The notes beneath the pieces are model-generated. The model made no database searches. It was not told the DNA's origin and saw nothing but the letters and a program-made list of their open reading frames with translations. From the NCBI RefSeq assembly GCF_000001735.4, contig NC_003070.9, forward strand, positions 29,621,971 through 29,685,970: a DNA stretch of 64,000 nucleotides, given 5' to 3'. Positions 45,759 to 59,085 of the stretch are shown here, in pieces. Within the stretch, counting starts at the first letter, position 1. Each line of letters begins with the position of its first letter. Made by a program: the position numbers and the translations under genes. This DNA is from Arabidopsis thaliana (lineage: Eukaryota; Streptophyta; Magnoliopsida; Brassicales; Brassicaceae).

Positions 45759-48700
45759 TCATAGTTTGGAGTATCTATCCACAAGGGCCTTAGCTTTGTT
45801 TGGTGCAAAAAAGCGCGCCTACACACATTAACAAATTAAGTGGGGTTTGTCATACTTTTTTACTCATTTGGACTTGTATTGGAATGAAAAGGTTTCATGA
45901 GTTCAAATGAGTCACCTGGATGAACATTCTCTCTGCATCTCCTCTGCTTCCATTTTCTCTCAATATAATTCCCTACAACACCAACCATTTCACATGGAGT
46001 TTATTTGGCAAATTATATCGAGTGACTCTTCTTAAGGTGGGGACGATATATTTACCTTAGCCAAGTAGCCTCGGAAGTCTTCAGGATGAGCACTGATTAA
46101 CTGGTCATAAACAGCTATCGCGTCGCTGATATGTCCCCAGTCTGAATACGCTTTTCCGAGAAGTAACTCAACCTGAGCATTTATTGCCCCCCAGCGTTTA
46201 AAATCGGTTAGATATAAAAGTCACAAAGTTGAACCTAGTACAGATCTTAGTAGTATGTTATCATTATTGTATCTGGTTTCTTCGGACGTAAAATATGAAA
46301 CAGATAAGCCATCAGAAACAAGAAGAAATGTCTATCAAATCAAGGAAATGTATTGTCATGACCAGACTAATATGTTAAGAGTCCATTACCAGGAAACCAA
46401 GTTACCTGAATTGGGTCTAGATTTGTTTCATCTGTAACACTGTCAGTTGTGCTTGTTTTCTTTGTATTCAGACGTTCACGAGTGTCTAGAAGAAATTTGA
46501 CGGCCTGAGAATCATAACAAAGTGAAAAGAAATGGATCGGAGGAGAAGTTGCGAGTATTTAAGATTAAGCTTCTTAGACAAAAAGGTAACATATTTCTAT
46601 TCATATCTGGTGGAAACAGATTTACCTCGTCTGGTTTCTTCGCAGCTAAATACGCATTCATGAGGCCTCGTGTAACTTCAAGATCAATCCCTTTAGAAAC
46701 CTATGGTAATTAGAACAAAACTTAGAGCATCACTATTATAGATAGAAAAATTGACTGTCCTAACTCTGCTAACAACATATACATGGTAGTAGCAGTTCAT
46801 ATCTTATTAAGTCCCCACGAGAAAATTCTTCTGACAATCTTAGTCTGTATCAACTATTAGTTCAATGCAAGTGAGAAAAGTTATAAAAAGCTTAATCCAC
46901 GAAGTTTAAGAGCATTTACCTTTTCAGAAATTTTGTATGCAGCGATACTGCCTTCATAGTTGTTAAGTTCATAATTTACTTCTCCAAGCAGTCGAAATAC
47001 ATCAGGGTCAGTTGGTCTCTCCTACAGAGCAAGAGCAAGAATCCCACTTTGTACACACTATTAGCTAAGTCTCGTACAAGAATGTTCATGTGAAACCATA
47101 AGAAAATATAAAAGCATGAGAGAACAAACCTTAGCGAGTTTCTCAAGAAACGCAGCAGCCCGTGAATAATCTCCTAGTTCAGTCAGTGTCACAGCTGCAC
47201 CCTGCATAGTGCCCCAACTTTAAGAATTTTTTTAGCATTATAAATAAGTCAGAAGAGGTAGCCTATCTTGTTTTCAGCATACTATGTGTACATTACTAAC
47301 TTCGGTGAATCAGTTAATGCAAACAGAAAAGTTCCATGCAATTTAAGATGTGGAGGTAAGAACTGTTACATACTACCTGATTATTAGTTTAAGTTGTTCC
47401 TTGTTACTATTGGAAGCCTACAGATGAATGGCTAAATGCCGATGAAGAAGATATTTAATAGTATGCACAACATGCGCATGTTATCACTCACCTCCAGAGC
47501 AGCTTGATCCTGAGGCGTGCCATTGAGAGTTGTTTCAAACTCTTTGAGCCTTTGCTGCAAAATGAAAAAAAATCGAGATGTTTACTACGTATCTTACTTT
47601 ATTCAGATTATCAAAGTTCATGAACGAAATCTTCATGATCAGCCCCTAATATTACCTGAAGCGTGGCTTTCTCTTCTTCTGAAATTTGATTTTTAACTAC
47701 TGTTGTGTTCTTAGTTGGACTATCACTGAAAAGTGGTAAAAACATTGTTAGAACTGACACCGGCTAAATTACATGACAACATGACTTGGTATGACAAAAA
47801 TGTGAAATTACGGAAACCAACCCAGCTGATCCTAAGAACATATGATGTCATCAGAATCTTTACACAAACAATTACAAACTGGAATAAAAAGAAGGAAAAT
47901 GACAAACAGTAACATGGTGTAAATGACACAGTTATGACTTGGACTTCACTTAACGCACCTTCCCGTGGGAAGAAAGTCACCAAGAGCAAAAACCAAACCA
48001 AATACAACAACAGCTATGCCAACTCCAACCTGTCATGGCATGGGCCCAAGTTTTGTCATGTTATGTATGAGTAGCTTATAGGCCTCAAGTGGTTTTAGAA
48101 CAAAATAAAAAATAAACACTTGCAAGATGTTATGTATGCGTACCTTAGTACCAAGACCAATTGTTTTCTGGTCAGACTTGACTGGTGCATCATAGTCAAT
48201 TGGACCAAATTCTTTAACTACTTCTGTCTTTTTCTGCTCAAGAGCTGACCTGATTCATCAAAAGAGCAGAGGTCACAGAAATAACATTCCGATCAGTGGG
48301 AGGACAATGATCTTGACTATGTCTAGGGGGTGAGGGAAGTGGAAAGCAAGACAAGTGATGAACAAATCAAGAAAAAAAAAGAATCAAACTTTCATAGGAA
48401 GATCATGTCGTTGTGGGTATAATGAGAAAGTCAAGTGTGATTGTCAGAGGAATAATCCTATTGTAACCTATATATCTCTAAAGCCAATCTTCATGCTAGA
48501 ATCATAAAACATAGGTACCTTCTGATGTTTTCCAGCCGTTCATCGAAGTCTATATCAAAAGATCGACCAGATTTTCCTTCAAACTGAGTATTCAGACCAG
48601 GTGCCTCTGCAAACAAATGCAGGAGTTTCTTGAGCAAACCTTTCAATTGAAACCAACTTTTTGAGATAAACTGAAGAATGCAAAAATGAAGTTATGTTCG

Positions 48701-49111
48701 AGACACCATGAAGGAGAGCAGCAACATCTGTTACGTACAATATGCTTTAAAATCAAATTATACTTACTTCTGGGTACAGAAACAGACTGTTTAGAAGATG
48801 ATTTCCTGCAGCAAAGAAGTCCATATGAAAATATAACAACAGCAATTTAAAATTCTAAATGCTTTAAACAAACACAAAAACTATTTATACCTTTGCTGCA
48901 ATGCCGGGTCTTTCTCTTCCTGTGATGCGATTTCACATTTTTGTCTCAGTACTTTGAATCAACAAAATTAAGTTGAACAAAGAAGAATTTGGAATCAAAC
49001 CTTTTTTGAGCCGAAGCCACGCTTAGGGTTAGAATCCGAGCAACGTATTCGAAATAGGAGAAGCTTCGAGTTAAATGAAACGGAGGTCGTCGCCGCTAGT
49101 GTCATCAACAT
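45759..49111 (-). CDS. TPR-repeat protein, chloroplast-type with one TM helix
   Basis: Fifteen exons: 49111-49001, 48919-48891, 48805-48768, 48606-48519, 48249-48144, 48029-47959, 47725-47656, 47554-47492, 47201-47130, 47021-46920, 46700-46626, 46504-46406, 46172-46056, 45972-45916, 45818-45759; 1158 nt = 385 aa. Start MLMTLAATTSVSFNSKLLLF resembles a transit peptide. Residues about 135-160 form a TM helix (VGVGIAVVVFGLVFALGDFL). The C-terminal half is tetratricopeptide repeats (LTELGDYSRAAAFLEKLAK, LLGEVNYELNNYEGSIAAY, GLMNAYLAAKKPDEAVKFL, LLGKAYSDWGHISDAIAVY, ILRENGSRGDAERMF). Probably a membrane-anchored scaffold in plastids (At1g78915-type); partner unknown. Convergent with the pseudouridine synthase gene, 171 bp between stops. 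Confidence 0.9.
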
Positions 49112-50369
49112 CCTCTGTTTGTATTGTCCTAACCAAAACAGAGAATTTTCTAAGAAAGTTTCAAAGAAATAATGAGAAGTAACGGCTACGAAGAGAAATT
49201 CGTCCGCCGGAGATTGACGATGAAAGGTGAGCTCCGTGATCGGGCCGGTAAGATAACGTTAGTGGTTCTTCTTCTTCTTCACTTTGCAGATTGTCTATTA
49301 TATGGGCCGAATGGCAAAACATAATTTTGGGCTAGGCCCATATAATATTCAAATGTTAATATTCCAAAATTGATGGGTATTTTTGATAATTTAACTCGAT
49401 CTATATAATTTAACAAACGAGGATGATTTTAAGTTTTTAACTTTTTAAGTGAGAATAGTGATTAAGTGTCAACGACTCATTGGATAGGATGTGTCATAAA
49501 ATTAGTATTGAACCACTGAGGAGTGAAAATAAAATTAAAGGTAGAAAAATTAATTTAGGAAAAAAATATTCGGAAAGTTCTGTGAAAAGTCTTCGGATTT
49601 AGAACGGAGACAGCGAGAGGATAGAGCGCTTCTTCGGCTACAACAAGCTTTCGCTAATGGCGGTTTCCTTCTGATCACTCTCACCGGAGCCGTCATCTTC
49701 TCTGTTTTACCGATTTTTAGGGTTTGTTTCCGGATAAACTCTTCGTATGCTTTTTTTTTTTCGTTGGATTCGTTTCTGGAAACGTATCCATTTCCTGTCT
49801 AGAGATCATGTGAATTTCTCTTAGAACAGAACTCAGATCTAAATTAAAGTAACGGTGCTTGATTCATTAAACTCGGAATGCAAAGTCCCTTGCGTTTTAT
49901 TCACTGAAATCTTAGTCGATTAGATCTTGAGGTCTGTTTGTTAATCGCACTTTTCTGGGGAATTGATCGTAGAAGCAATTACGCTCATGGGAAATGATGA
50001 AAGTTATAGCTAAACTTTACTGTAGAACCTTACTCTGATTATATTTCATTTAAAAATGCTATTTGGTTGGTAAAGAGAAACATCACAACTTTTCATACTT
50101 TTCTATTTTTTTCAGAAATTTTGATTGTGGTGGAAACTTGTTGTGGCAACTCTACTGAGAAAGTTTGAAGAAGCTGGAATCAAAGATATAGCTAGAGTTA
50201 AGAGGGTTCATACTAACTTGTGCTCGTTTTGTGATGTGCTGTTGTTAACGTTTGGAGGAAAAAGTTGTAGTGTATTAAAATTCAGCGTCCGAGTTCTGGG
50301 GCGGAGTTGCCCCATAGCATTGACTTTACGCCTCTACACATAGTCCGAAGGGCTAATTCAGCTCAAAAC
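49112..50369. other. Divergent promoter and AVP2 leader
   Basis: 49240-49330 has TGGGCC and AGGCCCA motifs. 49600-50369 probably holds a spliced AVP2 5' leader (donor near 49722, acceptor TTTTTTCAG near 50116). A short frame at 50125-50343 in the leader has no domain and I do not call it a gene. Confidence 0.5.
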
Positions 50370-53300
50370 ATGATGATGGATGAAGATGTTGAGCAGGCCA
50401 GTTTGATGTCTTTCAATGACAGGCCTAGGGCTTTTCCCAACATGCGTAGTAAAACCTATAGTCCACTGGTACAACTTTTATTCCTCTCTTTCTTGAGTGC
50501 TTTTCTTTTTGCTTGCATCAGATCACTGAGATGCGTATTATAACTAGTTTCCTTCTATTTCGTTTAGCATCTTAGTTTCTTGAGCATCTCGTTTTCATTT
50601 TCTTTGAAATTGTATAAAGTTTAGTTGTTTTTTGGCAGATATTCCGGATTATTAGGAAATTAAATGTCCGTGTCCTTTCGATAATTCTGCTTTTCTGCTT
50701 CGGAGCAATCTTTTACATGGGGGCAAGTACTTCTCCCATCATCGTGTTCGTCTTCACAGTATGCATCATCAGCTTCCTTTTGTCAATATATCTAACCAAG
50801 TGGGTTTTAGCGAAAGATGAAGGACCTCCAGAGATGGTTGAGGTAAGCTCACTCAGATTATGTGGTGTTAGTCATGATGTTGACATTTTTCCTTCTTTGT
50901 TCTCATCAAAAATTTGTAATTCTAATTTGTGAGGTAATTCTCTTACTTATAGATATCAGATGCTATACGTGATGGAGCTGAAGGTTTTTTCAGAACGCAG
51001 TATAGCACTATATCCAAGATGGCCATTTTGCTAGCTTTTGTGATTCTTTGCATATATCTATTCCGTAGCTTAACTCCCCAGCAAGAGGCTGCTGGTTTAG
51101 GAAGGTGCTGATACATGATTACATTCACAAGATTTATTTTATCTTTTGAATTGTTGTGAATGAAGCTTAGCCATATTACTATTTTGCTGCAGGGCGATGT
51201 CTGCTTATATTACTGTTGCTGCATTTCTTTTGGGGGCTCTATGCTCAGGTATTGCTGGATATGTTGGAATGTGGGTGTCAGTTCGTGCTAATGTGCGGGT
51301 CTCCAGTGCTGCCAGACGATCTGCGAGAGAAGCATTGCAGGTTCTTCTTTAGTTTAGCTATTTTGGTAACATGTCATGTACACGTTTCCAAATACTAAGT
51401 GGCAGATATAATGCAGATAGCCGTTCGTGCTGGTGGGTTTTCAGCCCTGGTTGTTGTTGGTATGGCTGTGATTGGTATCGCCATCCTCTATTCTACATTT
51501 TATGTGTGGTTGGGCGTGGGTTCACCAGGCTCAATGAATGTTACTGACCGTAAGTCTTCTGCTCTTTTTTTTTTATGAAAAATATTCATTTTCGTCTTGT
51601 GTGTATATTCTATAATCATTGTACTGAGTTTCAAAAAGTTATTGTTATCTTTTCAAAGGATCATTTTCAGACATGAGCAGTATTTTCTTAAATATGTCAT
51701 GACTTGTATTAATCTTGATTGAGGTGGGGTACCAATACAGTTCTAAGATTTTCAGTGAACCCTATATGTAATTCTCTTGATTTATTGACCAGAATTTGCA
51801 TTTGCATGGGCGATAGTGGAGCTATTAAACTTGTAAGATTTATTGATTGAATTTTCTGTTTCTCTTACAGTACCTCTTCTTCTTGTCGGATATGGTTTTG
51901 GTGCTTCGTTTGTTGCCTTATTTGCTCAGTTGGGTGGTGGAATATATACTAAGGGAGCTGATGTTGGGGCAGATCTCGTTGGGAAAGTTGAGCAGGGAAT
52001 TCCCGAGGATGATCCTCGAAATCCTGCTGTTATTGCTGATTTGGTATTTGATCTTTGTTCTTTTTGTTTCTTACTTTCTTGATTCTGTGATTCCCAAACG
52101 TGACATCCTTGTTTGGGGCATATATCACTCTACAAGGGTTTGCTTGTGTTTTCGTCATTTAGGCATTTAAAGCCATTTTCATCTTCTTGTAGGTTGGAGA
52201 CAATGTGGGGGACTGTGCTGCTAGAGGTGCTGATTTATTTGAAAGTATAGCTGCAGAAATCATCAGTGCAATGATACTAGGTGGAACAATGGCTAAGAAG
52301 TGCAAAATTGAAGGTGCACCATCTCTCTTTAAAGTTACTTCTGGTATATGCAAATATATAACTTATGGTGTGAGTTCCTGACTCATACCGAGAAAATTAA
52401 ATGAACTGCTAGGATTTTATAATCTGAAATGCAAACTTAGGAAGAGTTGCATAGAGAGTTCAAGCTCGTAAATTACATTCTGTATACAGAATAATCTACG
52501 CTTTATTGCATGTTTTGGTCACTCCTTGAGGATTTGAGGGTACATTATTACTTGTTAGGATTTAAAAAGTCGACATAAGTTGTATAGAGTTATTGTTTGA
52601 AGCACCTTGTACGAACCTGCTATGCATTGTGTGAAAATTGAAGGAAGACTACTTTTCATGACAGCAAGCTACACTTGGCTGCAGTCAAAAAATTTCAATA
52701 ACATTACCCATTTCTAGCAGTGGTTGTTAGATATGCGCTGATAAACATCCTATTAAACCTCTTGTTCATGCTTGATACTTACTCAAATCTTTCTCTATTA
52801 TGCAGATCCATCAGGCTTTATCCTTTTTCCTCTAGTTGTTCATTCTTTTGACTTGATTATATCCTCAATTGGTATTCTATCAATCAAGGGAACACGTGAT
52901 GCTAGTGTGAAATCTCCGGTAGAGGATCCAATGGCTGTACTTCAGAAAGGATATTCTCTGACAATTATATTAGCTGTTATAACATTTGGCGCGGTAATGT
53001 TGTCACACATAACCATTGATTGTCTTGTTCCTTTCATTCTTTTTACAATTAATTCTGCTTTTTATGGGCTTTTTGGTTCAGACTTTTCATTAGCCTACAC
53101 TAGCCTTGTTATTACTGAAATTTCGAACAAATTCTTTGCTATATTCTTCTGACAGCATTATTTATGTTTGTAGTCGACTCGCTGGCTGCTTTACACTGAA
53201 CAAGCTCCATCTGCATGGTTCAATTTCGCCCTATGTGGGTTGGTTGGCATCATCACAGCCTATATCTTTGTCTGGATATCCAAATATTATACAGACTATA

Positions 53301-54791
53301 AGCACGAGCCTGTTCGGACGTTGGCTCTTGCTAGCTCGACTGGTCATGGGACTAATATCATTGCTGGAGTAAGCTTGGGCCTGGAATCAACTGCTCTTCC
53401 AGTTTTGACTATAAGTGTAGCTATTATTTCTGCGTATTGGTTGGGCAATACCTCGGGTCTAGTGGACGAAAATGGTATTCCCACTGGAGGTCTATTTGGA
53501 ACAGCCGTTGCTACAATGGGAATGCTAAGCACTGCAGCTTATGTCCTTACTATGGACATGTTTGGCCCCATAGCTGACAACGCTGGTGGGATTGTCGAGA
53601 TGAGCCAGCAGGTAAGATGTCACATGATTGGCTTGAAAGGCTCTTATGTTCCATCTTTATTCTATGTAGAAATAATAAATGTTTCGTGCAGCCAGAGAGT
53701 GTCCGTGAGATCACTGATCTTCTTGATGCTGTTGGGAACACCACAAAAGCAACAACGAAAGGGTTTGCCATTGGATCTGCTGCACTTGCATCATTCCTTC
53801 TCTTTAGTGCGTATATGGACGAGGTTTCAGCGTTTGCTAATGTGTCTTTCAAAGAGGTAGATTTCGTTATGCATCGTTGCTGTATTCTCGATGTTGAGAC
53901 AACTTCTCATACTCATCCTCGGATAAAATCAGGTTGATATTGCTATCCCAGAAGTGTTCGTTGGTGGATTATTGGGTGCCATGCTTATTTTCCTCTTTAG
54001 TGCTTGGGCATGCGCGGCAGTTGGTCGAACTGCACAAGAGGTTGTCAACGAAGTAAGAAGGCAATTTATTGAGAGGCCTGGCATAATGGTGAGCATATTT
54101 TTCCTTTTGAGTGCTTCACCTTTTCTTGTGTATTGGCTTGTACCGTTGTTGACTAGCAAATATCTTGTTGCAGGAGTACAAGGAGAAGCCAGATTATAGT
54201 CGCTGTGTCGCCATAGTCGCATCTGCAGCTTTAAGAGAAATGATAAAGCCAGGAGCTTTAGCTATTGCATCACCCATTGTAGTTGGTAAGTCAGTAATAT
54301 CTACTCGTTTTTCTTTACTTACTGTATTGAAAGTTTGAAACCACAACATTGTGACCAAAAACAAACCTCTTGTTCTCTCTTTCAGGTTTGGTGTTTCGAA
54401 TCTTGGGTTACTACACAGGACAACCTCTGCTCGGAGCAAAAGTTGTAGCTTCTATGCTCATGTTTGCAACAGTTTGTGGTATCTTAATGGCACTTTTCCT
54501 AAACACGGCGGGAGGTGCTTGGGACAATGCAAAGAAATACATAGAGACCGGGGCACTTGGGGGCAAAGGAAGTGAAGCTCACAAAGCAGCTGTGACTGGT
54601 GATACGTAAGTATTTTCGTTCTACTTCAACACTCATTCAAAGTTATATTCCTGAATACGATTTCTCATTAGAATTCATCTGAAAATTGTAGCGTGGGAGA
54701 TCCGTTCAAGGACACAGCCGGTCCATCCATTCACGTCCTCATAAAAATGCTTGCGACTATAACTCTCGTCATGGCTCCGGTTTTCCTCTGA
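50370..54791 (+). CDS. AVP2: AVP2, type II (K+-insensitive) H+-translocating pyrophosphatase
   Basis: Membrane pyrophosphatase that hydrolyses PPi to pump H+, located in Golgi/TGN membranes rather than mainly the tonoplast (At1g78920). Fourteen exons: 50370-50468, 50639-50842, 50953-51104, 51193-51340, 51417-51549, 51871-52043, 52193-52313, 52806-52993, 53174-53611, 53692-53856, 53933-54088, 54174-54285, 54386-54605, 54692-54791; 2409 nt = 802 aa. Catalytic signature [20 protein letters not shown], then [50 protein letters not shown]. About 16 TM segments. [18 protein letters not shown] carries Ala and Lys where K+-dependent enzymes differ, consistent with type II. The start has three consecutive ATGs; the first is used. 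Confidence 0.96.
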
Positions 54792-54978
54792 AAGTGAACC
54801 GTTACTTATCCATCCCGGCTTATTTACTCTCTTGCACATATACAAATAGAGAGGGAGAGAGGTTGGTTATAAAATGATTTACATGGATTAATGGTTTTTG
54901 TGTTTCATTTCATCTGAATAAATGAGATAATTCTGTTTTTGAGTTTAGAGACACTCTTTAAGGAATTCTAGAGACATT

Positions 54979-55845
54979 TTAATCAACCACATCTTTGACT
55001 TTGAGAGTCTTTATTTTCCTCGATTTAATCTTTCTAGTACTTCTTCTTACTCTTCTTGATTTGCCTCCAACTCGTACAGACAATTGTCTACTCGGTAGTC
55101 TTATGAGACGGCGGTTGTTGCGATTGCTGCCATGATGGTGGTGGCTGTGTTTGCTTCCTAGTCTTCTTCTTCTCTGCTTTGGTCTAATGTTATCTATTCG
55201 ACTGGGACTGTCCGATGAACTTGATTCATCATCACTCGGATAATCATAGGTCGTAGCTTCTATATCATCGAGACGTTTTCTGCGACGGTTGACCCGATTT
55301 ATGTTAGTCAAACTGTGACACAAGCAACTAATCATCTCTCCAATGTCGAACCAGTACGCTGCACAAGCGGCACATGACATTTTGCAGATACTTTTCACAA
55401 CACATTGGCAAATTCCAAGCTTGAACAGGAGGGTGATGAACATCAAAACTGGGAAAAAGAAACAAATACAAAATTATAGAAAACAAAGGAAAGTTCACAG
55501 AATCAATAGTGAATGCTAAAAATCGGAAATAAGAGAAAGGTTTACTTATGAAACAGAGGCTTGACATCAGCACAAGCTTTGCAATATCAGGAAGACAGAA
55601 ATGTTCTATGAAACACTCAAGATCCCATGGTCCCGAGCATACATCTCTGTAATTTTTAAACAGAAGAGAAATCCTCAAAACATGCGATAGAAAAACAAAC
55701 CAAAGCGATTTCACGACAGAATTCAGACAATGACGTGAAAATCTTACAAACAGGATCTTCCAAGTGTGGCTTTTAACGGTGCTGTGAAAATATTCCCGAT
55801 AAAACCTCCGATGTCGTTTGATGCTTTGCCTATAGCGTTTCCCAT
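54979..55845 (-). CDS. Cys-rich membrane protein with strongly basic tail, unknown function
   Basis: Three exons: 55845-55748, 55646-55546, 55448-54979; 669 nt = 222 aa (At1g78922-type). The N-terminus MGNAIGKASNDIGGFIG has Gly2 and could be N-myristoylated. A Cys-rich stretch (SCLDVCSGPWDLECFIEHFC) precedes a hydrophobic segment (LVLMSSLCFIILMFITLLF) and a second Cys cluster (GICQCVVKSICKMSCAACAA). The C-terminal third is very basic and His/Ser-rich (KQRRRRLGSKHSHHHHGSN, RRVRRSTRKIKSRKIK). No domain known to me. Possible palmitoylated peripheral or single-TM protein. Convergent with AVP2, only 187 bp between stops. Confidence 0.82.
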
Positions 55846-56314
55846 TTTTGCTTAGAACGGTAATCAGTGACTCGCTCCAATCATTTTCTCAACAATCATG
55901 TTTATCAAACGTAAAGAGATAAATAAATTTTCTGTGAATTTTCAGAATATGAATGAAGTTACATCCTCGCGTACAGTTTCAGAAACGAAAGAAAAAAAAT
56001 TGCGAGAAACCGTTTCCAGAGAGAAAATTCGGCATATTTTTCATAATTTTCAATAAACCGTTTGTTTTTTTTGGTCCAAAAACATGGTAGGAATATTTTG
56101 AAAACCCTCGAAAACAATTCATACACTTATACACACACATCAGCCGATTTTTTTTTGGTAAGAAGTTAGGAATTTGTATACAAACACTGGAAGTACATAC
56201 ACTAGCGGTTATATGAACAATGCAAACAGACAAAACTGAAGAAGCTTCAGAGATATCACCAATCTCATTACATAGTGTGATTTTCTCTAAGAAACTTTTT
56301 CACCTACAATATAA
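55846..56314. other. Intergenic region, 0.47 kb
   Basis: Promoter of the preceding minus-strand gene and 3' region of the mTERF gene. Homopolymer A/T runs at 55988-55996 and 56149-56156. No gene seen. Confidence 0.5.
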
Positions 56315-58678
56315 CTACGAGATTTCACTGTGAGTTTGAAGCTCTCCTAAACCCAAGAAATCAGCAGCAAACTCTTCATCGTTTTTGCCTAACATTTCCT
56401 GTAATGTACATTCTATGTTCCTCCCTTTGAGTACCCTAAACCGCGGTTTTATCCTTTTCTCTAGCGAGTAACTGAAGTACCTTGGGTATTCTATTACCTC
56501 TCTTACCGGCTTCTCCATGCTGTTCACCAGAAATTCAAACTTCGGTCTCAACACTTTGTCGATGCTATATCCTAAGATCGGTGAGAATTTGCGAATCATG
56601 AAGGCAATCTCTCTCTCTGATATCCCAATCTCCATTAAGTACTTTAGCCTGTAAGAGCATATGTTTACAAAATTAGGGGTCATTTTCTAGAGATAGATTC
56701 ACTAAGATGATGTGCTATTTGGGTCAAGATAGATACCGTGGAAGTACTGTTTTGTCTGCGTCGTATATGAGAAATTCAGGGTATTTCTTTATGATTCGGG
56801 GAAAATGTGTAGTGGAAACACCAAAACGAGTGAGAAAGATGAGCTTTTTCTGCAGGGTTTTCTCAATGCTGCAGCCAAATATTTCAGGACATCGACACAG
56901 TATTTGACCTACAATTTCTTTTTGAAACCCCAAATCTTCCAAAAAGCAAACAACCTGTTACAAGATGAAGAATAGCGTGGTTAAAGAAATAGTCTTGCAC
57001 AATAATAGAATGAGAGAATACATATCTTGGAAAGTGGTTTCTTTACCTTAAGAAATTCTTGGGGTTTACATAACAAAAGCTGAGGCATCTTGGGTATAAC
57101 CTTCCCCATTCTTTTATCTCTAACACCTAATTTATCAAATTCCTTCACCATCATCTCCATATTGCTGGCTGAGCAACCGAGAAGCAAAGGCCATCTCCTA
57201 ATGGCGTGGTCAATATCCATTTTGAGCACCTAAGAAAGTAAACCAGGTGTTGGTAGACCAATCATAGAACAAAAATGATAAATACAACTTAGCAAACACA
57301 AAACCACCAATTTTCTGATCAACGTGATGTATTCTGTCTTGTCAAATTGTGCTTACCGATTCACTGTAAAAAAATGAGCCGATGTGAGAATAGTTCTCTT
57401 GTATGCTTGGTGAGAGAATCCACGGATACTTCAGCAACAATTTTCCAGAATCCTTGTTCACTACACTTACCTGAACTTATACAACCCCAATTTGCAATAA
57501 TCAGCAATCACGAGAAAACAAAGAAAGTGCAGCTCCATGCTAATTATGAACAACCAACCAACCATACCTTCTCCATAGCTGTGGCTACCCTTCGTTTGAT
57601 CTCCTCAGTTTTTCCGAGCATGATGGGAGGGTACAAAAGAAGTACCTTTCCCAAGCAATATTTCGGAATACCAATGCTTTCAAGAAACTCGACCATAGGC
57701 TTCATATCATTTTCTTCTGAAAGTAGAAGAAGCCGAGGGAATGACTCGAGTAAAAATCTAAATGATGCATCTACAGAGCCCAGCATATCCAAGCCTCCAC
57801 GCCTTGCTTCAATCTAAAGTACATTTTAACATTCTCCTTACTAAAGAATATAGAGAATGAAAAACAAAATCAGATACTATAATATAACTGAGGAAACACA
57901 AAAAACCTTTTCGAAAAAGGAAAGAGTTTGCTGCACATCTTCATCGATAGGAATGGATAAGTAGAGCATCATTCGTCTTGCATACTTTCCAACCAGACCT
58001 TTCTCATCACTGCCAGAAAAGAATATTTCCTTGAGGTACTTAACCTATAATCCAAATCCAAGATTAAGTACCAAATCCAAACCCAACCTAACTCTCTTTT
58101 GATGATGCAGAGAAATTGAACAATCTGTGAATTACCTTATCGAGAAGTATCGGAAGCGATTCAGAGGAGACGTAATGAGCCAAATACATAGCAGAAGACA
58201 AACTCAAACCAAGACTCTCCAAAAAGGCAACTTTGCCACCATCACCCTTTTGTTTCACCATATAAATCACTTTCTCCTTAAACCCTAAACCCTCCTCAAC
58301 TCTCTCAGATTCTCCACTCCCTTTCCACGAATTCCATTCCTCCAAATCCCTAACACCCTCTACGATCATTCGCGTGTATTTAGGACAATTTGAAGAAATG
58401 AAATCTGAATCGGCCTCTGAGAGTCCAGTGTCTCGTCGGAGAAACCCAGCAATTGAATTCTGCGCTTCCTGATTTGTCTGCGAAGAATTAGAGCTAAAAT
58501 TCGAATCTCCGTGCTGTAACGAGGCGGAAACAGTGACGCGGCCACTATGGTAAGCTGGAAACAAGGTTACGCGACGAGGAGAGAAGAAGAGAGAGCTGGA
58601 ACTAAAGTTACAGGATTTTAAAGGAGGAGAAATCAAGGTTAGGGTTTCGAAATTGCAGGACGTATGTAAAAGCTCCAT
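56315..58678 (-). CDS. mTERF-domain protein, probably organellar
   Basis: Mitochondrial transcription termination factor family member (At1g78930-type); such proteins bind organellar nucleic acid and influence transcription, splicing or translation. Seven exons: 58678-58136, 58044-57907, 57813-57568, 57470-57357, 57229-57047, 56954-56737, 56648-56315; 1776 nt = 591 aa. The first 60 residues are Ser/Arg-rich (transit peptide). Repeated mTERF helices with the typical L-x-x-x-P patterns: FLLESFPRLLLL, GKVLLLYPPIML, LLLKYPWILSPS, AIRRWPLLLGCS, GKVIPKMPQLLLCKP, QILCRCPEIFGCS, RIIKKYPEFLIYD, VIEYPRYFSYSLEKRIKPRF. The first ATG (58678) starts MELLHTSCN; the frame is open further upstream but has no ATG there. 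Confidence 0.91.
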
Positions 58679-59085
58679 AAACAAACACGATGGAGAAGAA
58701 GACAAAGGTCGCTACTTTGCTTCTGCCCACATCAAGAGGAAGAAGAAGAAGCTGTTGCAGGGTTTATCTGTAGCTATGGGTTTAACCATTTTGATTTTCA
58801 AAACCAAATTAATTAATAAAACCAAAATCCCGGTTGGGTCAAACCGGTCTGAGCCATTGGGCCTATTTATATGGGCTCTTACATTATCGATTCTTTAATA
58901 AATACAGTATTGATTGTTCAAAACCGTTATGGGCCTAACAAAAAGGCGGTTACATAACTGATTATTTAACAGAATACCAAATTCCTCTAATGCTATACAC
59001 TAATCAGCAAAGAAACTTGCTCTGCTTTTGTTTATAACTCCTGCAAATTGAGTGTTAGAGCACATTTGCTTCCCTCATATCAAAA
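58679..59085. other. Intergenic region, 0.4 kb
   Basis: Promoter of the mTERF gene (TGGGC motifs near 58830-58870 and 58930) and 3' region of the kinase gene. No gene seen. Confidence 0.5.

Noticed and set aside
50125-50343. 72-codon frame upstream of AVP2
   Set aside because: Starts with a non-ATG codon in the probable leader, has no domain and is not in phase with AVP2.
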